From: Corynebacterium sp.
GTDB lineage: Bacteria; Actinomycetota; Actinomycetes; Mycobacteriales; Mycobacteriaceae
Direction: 5' to 3'
Length of the DNA stretch: 11,258 nucleotides
Assembly (NCBI GenBank): GCA_030450335.1
Contig: JAKDIS010000087.1
Coordinates: 1-11,258 of the forward strand
The notes beneath the pieces are model-generated. The model saw only the letters and a list, made by a program, of their open reading frames with translations, had not been told where the DNA came from and searched no databases. The translations under genes were made by a program, and so were the position numbers. Shown piece after piece: positions 6,842 through 11,258 of the stretch. Numbering within the stretch: the stretch's first letter is position 1; every line of letters starts with the position of its first letter.

Positions 6842-8013
6842 GATGCGGCCCGTCCTTCGTAGTGGAGGTTCTCGGGGTTCCGGTGGTTGACCAGGTGGTC
6901 ACCGACGACGCGGGGCTTGTAGACCACCGGGTTGTGGGACGCCAGGGTGCGGGCGTTGCGCCAGTGCCGGTCGAGGTGGGCGCGGGCCCGGGTGGCGGAG
7001 GAGCCCCCGGCGTTGAAGGCGGTGGTCGCGGCGTCGAGGACGGCTTCGATCACCGCGACCTGCGCGGCGGACGTGGTCACGTAGGCCCCGGCGAACGCCT
7101 GCTCGGTGTCGGCTGCGTGGGCGTCCTGGAGCGCAGCGGCCACGGTCTCCAGCAGGGCGGATGCCGTCAGCGAGCGCGCCTCGAGTGTTCCGATGACCGC
7201 CAGCACGTCCGGGTCGGCGGTGGCGCTCCCGTCGGTGAAGGAGTGCCGGGAAGTGCGCGTGCGTCCACGGACGATCTCCACGGTGTCCCGGACGATGGCG
7301 CGCGCGATCCCCGCCAGATTGGCCAGGTGGACGACCTGGACGAAGGAGTCGAGGCCACGGACAGCGGCACGTTCACGGGCGAGGGTGCCGTGGGGCAGCA
7401 CCGGAACCCCGGTGAACACCGTGGAGCCGCTGCCGGTGAGCCGCTGGCCGATCCCGTCCCAGTCGTTGAGGTGCTTCACCCCGGAATGGTGCGCGTCGAC
7501 GACCACGAAGGTGGTGGTGCGCGTCCCGTCGACGGCGGCGACCCGGATGTAGTCGGCGAAGCGTGCGCCGGTGGAGTAGAACTTCGTCCCGTTCACCACC
7601 ACCGTGCCCGCCGGGTTCGTGTGGATCCTGGTCTGTTTCACCCGGTCGGCGCTCTCGGACTGGGCATTGCCGAACACGGCACCCTCCCCGATGCGGCTCA
7701 GCCAGTGGTTGCGGGCGGTCTCGTCGGTTTCCCGGCGGAGGATCTCGGTGGCGGTGAAGTGGCCCCGCCATATCTGCGGGATATTGGAGTCCGCCTCCCC
7801 GGCCTCGGCGAGGAGGCTGAACAGGGTGGGGAGGTCCACGTCGAAGCCGCCGAATTCGCGGGGGACGCGCAGGCGTCCGAATCCGGCGTCGGCCAGGTCG
7901 CGGACCCCGGCGTCGGGGTGCTCGCCACGCAGGTCACGGTCCGCCTCGTGGACGGCGATGCGGGACAGCACCTCCCGGATCCGCGGGAGGGCGTCCTCGA
8001 AAGTGTCGGTCAT
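6838..8013 (-). CDS. DszC/SfnB-type flavin-dependent monooxygenase, first gene of operon
   Basis: A 391-residue acyl-CoA-dehydrogenase-fold protein of the DszC/SfnB monooxygenase subgroup. Evidence is ADAGFGRLRVPREFGGFDVDL (about 41-61), NGTKFYSTGARFADY (141-155), GIGQRLTGSGSTVFTGVPV (187-205) and the signature DRHWRNARTLASHNP at 348-362. The second family member in the operon (3901-5034) shares these motifs but differs widely elsewhere, so the pair probably acts on different substrates or steps. The ATG at 8011-8013 is chosen over the upstream in-frame ATG at 8068-8070. AAAGGA lies 7 bases before it, the protein begins at the normal distance from the first conserved helix, and the longer start would lie inside the likely promoter. 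It reads away from the control region and overlaps the next gene by 4 bases. No flavin reductase partner is nearby. Confidence 0.9.
   Translation of the reverse strand: MTDTFEDALPRIREVLSRIAVHEADRDLRGEHPDAGVRDLADAGFGRLRVPREFGGFDVDLPTLFSLLAEAGEADSNIPQIWRGHFTATEILRRETDETARNHWLSRIGEGAVFGNAQSESADRVKQTRIHTNPAGTVVVNGTKFYSTGARFADYIRVAAVDGTRTTTFVVVDAHHSGVKHLNDWDGIGQRLTGSGSTVFTGVPVLPHGTLARERAAVRGLDSFVQVVHLANLAGIARAIVRDTVEIVRGRTRTSRHSFTDGSATADPDVLAVIGTLEARSLTASALLETVAAALQDAHAADTEQAFAGAYVTTSAAQVAVIEAVLDAATTAFNAGGSSATRARAHLDRHWRNARTLASHNPVVYKPRVVGDHLVNHRNPENLHYEGRAAS
6946..6974 (+). repeat. 29-bp exact direct repeat, copy 2
   Basis: Second copy of the repeat at 3994-4022, within the DszC/SfnB-type gene at 6838-8013. 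It encodes the same D-R-H-W-R-N-A-R-T signature on the minus strand. Confidence 0.85.
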
Positions 8014-8017
8014 GGTG

Positions 8018-8040
8018 TGGTCCTTTCTGGTGAGGACCAG
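8018..8040 (-). promoter_or_regulatory. Overlapping inverted repeats at the leftward ribosome binding site
   Basis: Read on the minus strand, TGGTCC and GGACCA (8039-8034 and 8023-8018) form a 6-bp dyad with a 10-base centre. Its second arm includes the GGA of the AAAGGA ribosome site. CTGGT and ACCAG (8040-8036 and 8031-8027) form a shorter 5-bp hairpin with a 4-base loop. The two use the same 5' bases, so in RNA only one can form: the first hides the ribosome site, the second leaves it free. As DNA, the 22-bp dyad could instead be an operator just downstream of the promoter. Which applies depends on the transcription start. Confidence 0.4.
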
Positions 8041-8041
8041 A

Positions 8042-8070
8042 ACCGTACTGCGGGGCACCCGGCGCGTCAC
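8042..8070 (-). promoter_or_regulatory. Candidate promoter for the leftward operon
   Basis: On the minus strand GTGACG (8070-8065) and TACGGT (8047-8042) are separated by 17 bases, an acceptable actinobacterial sigma-A-like pair. Transcription would start near 8035, about 22 bases before the ATG. That would cut off the 5' arm of the hairpins in the leader, so if the RNA switch is real the start must lie farther upstream. Judged by eye only. Confidence 0.35.
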
Positions 8071-8135
8071 CGGTTATTTTTGTGCAGAGTGAATGGGACG
8101 ACCGCGCCACCTGCACTGGACTACGTTCTGCGGGG
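8044..8135 (+). repeat. Paired 12-bp direct repeats in the divergent control region
   Basis: CGTACTGCGGGG at 8044-8055 and CGTTCTGCGGGG at 8124-8135 match at 11 of 12 positions, 80 bases apart, in the same orientation. The left copy overlaps the candidate leftward -10; the right copy sits at the rightward start codon. A further inverted pair, GTGCAG (8082-8087) and CTGCAC (8111-8116), lies between them. They could be operators of a shared regulator, but chance is possible in such GC-rich DNA. Confidence 0.3.
8122..8127 (+). promoter_or_regulatory. Candidate -10 for a leaderless rightward transcript
   Basis: TACGTT ends 7 bases before the GTG at 8135, the spacing expected if transcription begins at the start codon. 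No convincing -35 is seen and there is no ribosome site before the GTG. TATTTT at 8075-8080 is an alternative -10 that would give a leader of about 48 bases to the GTG. Confidence 0.3.
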
Positions 8136-9205
8136 TGAGCTTACGTATCCAGGACATCCGCACCTATGCCGGGACAACCCTGCGTCCTACCGCGGTGGAG
8201 GTCGACCGGACCGGGGTGGGCGCCGACCGGATCGCCGGTCTGGCCAACGCCGGGTTGCTGAACCACCTCGCCCCGGCCGAGTTCGGTGGGGCGGAGACCG
8301 ACACGGCCACCGACCGGCAGATCGCCGAGACCCTCGCGGGCGCCTGCCCCAACACCTGGCTGGTGTGGACCCAGCACGCACCCCAGGTCGGACGGCTCGC
8401 CGCGTTGTACCGCGACGGGGTTGACCTGCCTGACACCGCGTACGAGATCCTGCGCGGGGAACGTATCGCTGGCGCGGCCCTCAGTGACGTGCGCCGGTAC
8501 CCCGACCGCTACATCCGTGCCACGCGGGTCCGCGGCGGCTGGAGGCTGGACGGCACGGTGTCCTGGGTCAGCGGCTGGGGCATCAGCACCGTGCTCACCG
8601 TCGCCGCGGTGGATCCGGGCACCGGGACGGTGGTGACCGCACTGGTGCCGGTCGGGGAGGGGTTCCGCCCTGCCCAACTGCAGTTGGCCGCGTTGAACGG
8701 TAGCCGGACGTACCGGGTCGGACTGGAGGGTGTTGTGGTGGCCGACGACAACGTCCTGTCCCGGGAGCCGATGGAGCAGTGGCGCCGCCGGGACACCGGT
8801 GTGGCCACCGACGCCAAACCCCACCACTTCGGCGTGGCCGCCGCGGTGCTCGACGAGCTGGAACGGGAGGACGATCCTCTGGCCGGGGACATCGCCGGGC
8901 AGTGGCGCCCGGTCATTGCATCGCTGCGCGAGGAAGCCTACGCGCTGACCGATGCCAGCGATGCCGCTGACCGGGTTTCCGAACGTCTCGGTCTGAAGGT
9001 CGCGGCGACCGAGGCGCTCACGACCCTGACCGGGGCGCTGCTGACCGCCCGCGCCGGCCACGGACTCGGCCTGGACGACACCGCCCAGCTCTACGCCCGC
9101 ACCGCCCTGTTCATCCGGGTCCAGGGGCAGAACGCCGCCGTCCGGCGGGCGCAGCTCACCCATTTCACCCATCCCCACCTCCACCGATCGGAGCAGAACC
9201 GATGA
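8135..9205 (+). CDS. Atypical acyl-CoA-dehydrogenase-like flavoprotein
   Basis: A 356-residue protein (from the GTG) with the acyl-CoA dehydrogenase fold. An N-terminal helical part has AGLANAGLLNHLAPAEFGG-type sequence (about 33-52). A central beta domain has GGWRLDGTVSWVSGWGISTVL (134-154), equivalent to the family's GW.LNG.K..VTN region. A C-terminal helical bundle ends with ARTALFIRVQGQNAAVRRAQ (321-340). It lacks the DRHWRNART signature of the two leftward paralogues, so it belongs to another branch; whether it is an oxygenase or a dehydrogenase cannot be decided. GTG 8135 is preferred because residues encoded before it (from ATG 8093, giving 370 aa) are unlike the family. Neither start has a good ribosome site, and a leaderless transcript is possible. 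Its stop overlaps the SsuD-like start as ATGA, implying that the two products work together. Confidence 0.75.
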   Translation: MSLRIQDIRTYAGTTLRPTAVEVDRTGVGADRIAGLANAGLLNHLAPAEFGGAETDTATDRQIAETLAGACPNTWLVWTQHAPQVGRLAALYRDGVDLPDTAYEILRGERIAGAALSDVRRYPDRYIRATRVRGGWRLDGTVSWVSGWGISTVLTVAAVDPGTGTVVTALVPVGEGFRPAQLQLAALNGSRTYRVGLEGVVVADDNVLSREPMEQWRRRDTGVATDAKPHHFGVAAAVLDELEREDDPLAGDIAGQWRPVIASLREEAYALTDASDAADRVSERLGLKVAATEALTTLTGALLTARAGHGLGLDDTAQLYARTALFIRVQGQNAAVRRAQLTHFTHPHLHRSEQNR

Positions 9206-10275
9206 CCGACACCTACCTGTGGTACATCCCGAACCAGAACGAGCCCGGCCACCGCGGCGACGACACCGTCGCCGACCACAACAGCCTCGACCGCCTGACC
9301 CGTCAGGCCTGGTCGCTGGAGGAGCACGGGTGGGAGGGTGCACTGCTGGGCACCGGCTGGGGACGCCCCGACACCTTCACCGTCGCCACCGCCCTGGCCG
9401 CACGCACCACCAGCTTCACCCCCCTGATCGCCGCGCGCCCCGGCTACTGGCACCCGGCGAACTTCGCCTCGGCGACGGCGACGCTGGACCACCTCACCGG
9501 CGGCCGCGTCCGGATCAACATCGTCTCCGGCAAGGACGACCTCGCGGCCTACGGCGACACCGACTGGGAGCAGCCCGACCGCTACGCCCGTACCCGGGAG
9601 TTCATCCAGCTGCTGCGCCGGCTGTGGACCGAGGAGGACGTGACGTACAACGGCGAGCACTACCAGGTGGAGGACTCCACCGTGGTGCCGCGGATCGTCC
9701 CGCGCGAGGGACGCACACACCCGACGATCTACTTCGGCGGTGCCTCGGCCGCGGCGGAGCGGGTCGCCGCCCGGGAGGCGGACGTCCAACTTTTCTGGGG
9801 TGAACCCCGTGCGCAGATCGCCGAACGCATCGGGCGGTTGAGGACGCTCAGCGACGAGGTCGGACGCGAGCACCCGCCGCTGGAGTTCGGCCTGCGCATC
9901 ACCACCTTCGTGCGTGACACCCGCGAGGAGGCCTGGCGCGACGCCGAGGCCAAGGTCGCCGCGCTCGCCGGGCAGCACGGCGGGGTCGGGGCCTACTCCC
10001 AGAACCCGCACCGGCGCACCGCCGTCGGCCAGCAGCGGCTGCTGGAACTCGCCGACCGCGGCGACGTCCTCGACGACAACCTGTACACCGCGCCGGGCAC
10101 CGTCGGTGCCGGGGGAGCGGCGACGACCTGGCTGGTGGGATCACCGCAGGACGTCGCCGACTCCCTGAACAAGTACCGGGACCTGGGCATCACCCACTTC
10201 ATCCTGTCGGACACCCCCTACGAGCGGGAGATCGAACGGCAGGGGACGCAACTACTCCCGCTATTGAAGAGGTGA
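9202..10275 (+). CDS. SsuD-like FMNH2-dependent monooxygenase with altered active site
   Basis: A 357-residue luciferase-fold protein closest to the alkanesulfonate monooxygenases (SsuD), which use FMNH2 and O2 to release sulfite and an aldehyde. Matching regions are the opening (YLWYIPNQ), LIAARPGYWHPANFAS (75-90), DHLTGGRVRINIVSGKDD (96-113), DRYARTREFIQLLRRLW (126-142), THPTIYFGGASAAAERVA (172-189), FWGEP (198-202), FGLRITTFVRDTREEAW (229-245) and GITHFILSDTPYE (329-341). Set against E. coli SsuD from memory, Arg226 is kept (R232). Cys54, His228, Arg297 and Tyr331 appear to be replaced by R55, T234, Gly/Ala near 302-303 and T338. The fold and flavin chemistry are therefore likely but plain alkanesulfonates may not be the substrate. 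GGAG lies 8 bases before the ATG, which overlaps the upstream stop. Confidence 0.88.
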   Translation: MTDTYLWYIPNQNEPGHRGDDTVADHNSLDRLTRQAWSLEEHGWEGALLGTGWGRPDTFTVATALAARTTSFTPLIAARPGYWHPANFASATATLDHLTGGRVRINIVSGKDDLAAYGDTDWEQPDRYARTREFIQLLRRLWTEEDVTYNGEHYQVEDSTVVPRIVPREGRTHPTIYFGGASAAAERVAAREADVQLFWGEPRAQIAERIGRLRTLSDEVGREHPPLEFGLRITTFVRDTREEAWRDAEAKVAALAGQHGGVGAYSQNPHRRTAVGQQRLLELADRGDVLDDNLYTAPGTVGAGGAATTWLVGSPQDVADSLNKYRDLGITHFILSDTPYEREIERQGTQLLPLLKR

Positions 10276-10300
10276 ACATAATTCACCCTGACCTGGTGAA
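10271..10300 (+). repeat. Alternating GGTGAA/TTCACC inverted repeats
   Basis: GGTGAA (10271-10276), TTCACC (10282-10287) and GGTGAA (10295-10300) alternate with 5- and 7-base spacers, giving two overlapping dyads that begin in the stop codon of the SsuD-like gene. No T-run follows, so a classical intrinsic terminator is not supported. It may be an operator for the next gene or an RNA structure at the 3' end of the rightward unit. Confidence 0.45.
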
Positions 10301-10331
10301 ATCCGGACTTTCGCCGGGGACTACGGAGCGC

Positions 10332-10337
10332 TAGTGT
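10332..10337 (+). promoter_or_regulatory. Candidate -10 for the aldose 1-epimerase gene
   Basis: TAGTGT ends 7 bases before the ATG at 10345, the spacing of a leaderless actinobacterial transcript. The hexamer 17 bases upstream (TTTCGC, 10309-10314) is a poor -35. The absence of a ribosome site near the ATG supports leaderless initiation. Confidence 0.35.
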
Positions 10338-10344
10338 GATCTGG

Positions 10345-11258
10345 ATGACAATGCACCCGCCCAGTGTGACGATCGCCTCCGGCGACTGCCACGCGGTCAT
10401 TGCGCTCCGCGGTGGGGGGCCGTCCCGGCTCACGTGGCGTGGGCAGGACCTGCTCGAGGGGTACGGGGGACCCGGACAACCGTCCACGGCGCCCCTGTCG
10501 GCCAATGTGGTCCTGGCCCCGTGGCCGAACCGGACAGCGGACGGGAGATTCACGTTCGGGGGCGAGGACCACCAGCTCCGGATCACCGAGCCTGAGGCAT
10601 CCAACGCGCTGCACGGCTTCGGCGCCGACCGGGAGTGGACGCAGACCGCTGCCTGCCCCGGCACCGTCAGCATCGAGCTGGACCCCGGACCGCAGCCGGG
10701 CTGGCCGTGGCCGGTCCACCTCTCCGTCACCTACCGGGTGGACAGCGACGGTCTGCGGGCGGAGTTCGTGCTGCGCAACGATGCCACCACCGACATCCCC
10801 GCAGCCTGCGGGTTCCACCTCTACCCGTCCGCGCTCGGCGCCGCGACCGACACCTGCACGCTGACGGTCCCGGACCACGGGCTGCTGCCGCTGGATGACC
10901 GGGGGCTGCCCGCCGGCCCCGTCCGCGACGACGGCAGCGTCCTGCCCGCCACCGACAACCGGCTCGGGGACGCCGTCCTCGACCACTGCCTGCACGTCCG
11001 GGATGACGCGACGCCGAGGTTCGTCCTGCGGCGTCCGGACGGAGCGGGCGTGGCCGTGACCACGTCCCCGGAACTGCGCTGGTTCCAGGTCTTCACCCCC
11101 GACGAGCGCTCCGGGATGCCGTACCCCGGCAGACCCGGCGGCAGGGCCGTCGCCGTGGAGCCGATGACGGCCCCGCCCGACGCCCTGAACTCCGGCACCG
11201 ACCTGGCACGGCTGCCGCCGGGAGGGCACCTGGCGTGCTCCTGGCACGTCGGCCCCGT
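10345..11258 (+). CDS. Aldose 1-epimerase (GalM family), 3' end outside window
   Basis: An open frame of 304 codons that runs off the window without a stop; the family is usually around 300 residues, so it is nearly complete. Aldose 1-epimerases interconvert the alpha and beta anomers of hexoses in the cytoplasm. The mutarotase landmarks are present: VVLAPWPNRTADGRFTF (55-71, substrate Arg R63), ALHGFGADREW (88-98, His H90), ACGFHLYPSA (154-163, the general-acid His H158) and GDAVLDHCL (208-216, a candidate Asp). AVAVEPMTAPPDALNSG (268-284) carries the general-base Glu E272. The usual G-H-P-Y is H-L-Y here. ATG 10345 is taken as the start, with ATG 10351 the alternative; neither has a ribosome site. 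The 69-base gap, a candidate own promoter and an unrelated function suggest it is outside the sulfur-related unit, though read-through is possible. Confidence 0.88.
   Translation, partial: MTMHPPSVTIASGDCHAVIALRGGGPSRLTWRGQDLLEGYGGPGQPSTAPLSANVVLAPWPNRTADGRFTFGGEDHQLRITEPEASNALHGFGADREWTQTAACPGTVSIELDPGPQPGWPWPVHLSVTYRVDSDGLRAEFVLRNDATTDIPAACGFHLYPSALGAATDTCTLTVPDHGLLPLDDRGLPAGPVRDDGSVLPATDNRLGDAVLDHCLHVRDDATPRFVLRRPDGAGVAVTTSPELRWFQVFTPDERSGMPYPGRPGGRAVAVEPMTAPPDALNSGTDLARLPPGGHLACSWHVGP

Noticed and set aside
8014..8134. McbR-type operator (TAGAC-N6-GTCTA) in the control region
   Set aside because: No such dyad is present; only the unrelated repeats described were found.
6862..8424. Long plus-strand open frame opposite the DszC/SfnB-type gene (520 codons)
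   Set aside because: Gly/Val/Asp-rich shadow typical of antisense frames in GC-rich genes. It runs through the divergent control region and overlaps genes with clear homology on both sides.
8141..9343. Minus-strand open frame of 400 codons across the rightward genes
   Set aside because: It is antisense to two genes with strong family motifs and contains no family signature of its own.
10300..10320. Possible terminator stem (CCGG...CCGG) before the epimerase
   Set aside because: Only a 4-5 bp stem with no following T-run, so too weak to annotate.
10321..11247. Minus-strand open frame of 308 codons opposite the epimerase
   Set aside because: The plus strand has every mutarotase landmark; the minus frame has biased composition and no recognisable domain.

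Overview
The window is GC-rich DNA with dense coding, frequent GTG starts and start/stop overlaps. This fits an Actinomycetota chromosome, plausibly a high-GC Corynebacterium or a relative; the genus is inference only. No rRNA, tRNA, CRISPR array or recognisable insertion sequence was seen.

Layout. Two divergent transcription units start from a roughly 120 bp control region (8014-8134). The leftward unit (minus strand) has eight genes in this order: DszC/SfnB-type flavin monooxygenase (8013-6838), DszA/NtaA-type FMN monooxygenase (6841-5627), a short 199-residue luciferase-fold protein (5630-5031), a second DszC/SfnB-type enzyme (5034-3901), two aldo/keto reductases (3879-2863 and 2851-1886), a luciferase-like monooxygenase broken by a one-base frameshift (1889-836), and a C-terminally truncated DszA/NtaA-type monooxygenase (839-18). 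Most junctions are 4-base ATGA/GTGA overlaps; the largest gap is 21 bases. The rightward unit has an atypical acyl-CoA-dehydrogenase-like protein (8135-9205) coupled to an SsuD-like monooxygenase (9202-10275). It is followed by an aldose 1-epimerase family gene (10345 to the window end) that probably has its own promoter and an unrelated job.

How the genes may work together. DszA/NtaA, DszC/SfnB and SsuD proteins are reduced-flavin-dependent oxygenases known for breaking C-S (and C-N) bonds in sulfones, sulfonates, sulfonate esters, thiophenes and aminopolycarboxylates. Such a collection without a central-metabolism partner is typical of sulfur-scavenging loci, comparable in content to the ssu/seu genes of Corynebacterium glutamicum and to dsz and sfn loci. 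The two aldo/keto reductases could reduce the aldehydes released by oxidative C-S cleavage. The flavin reductase these enzymes need, and any transporter, are not in the window. The substrate cannot be deduced.

Most notable points: (1) the DszA/NtaA-type enzyme at 5627-6841 lacks an approximately 36-residue segment, and the adjacent coupled small protein is a trimmed member of the same family that carries that segment; (2) the last two genes of the leftward operon are both damaged; (3) the SsuD-like enzyme appears to have replaced several SsuD active-site residues; (4) the leftward leader contains two overlapping, mutually exclusive inverted repeats at the ribosome binding site.
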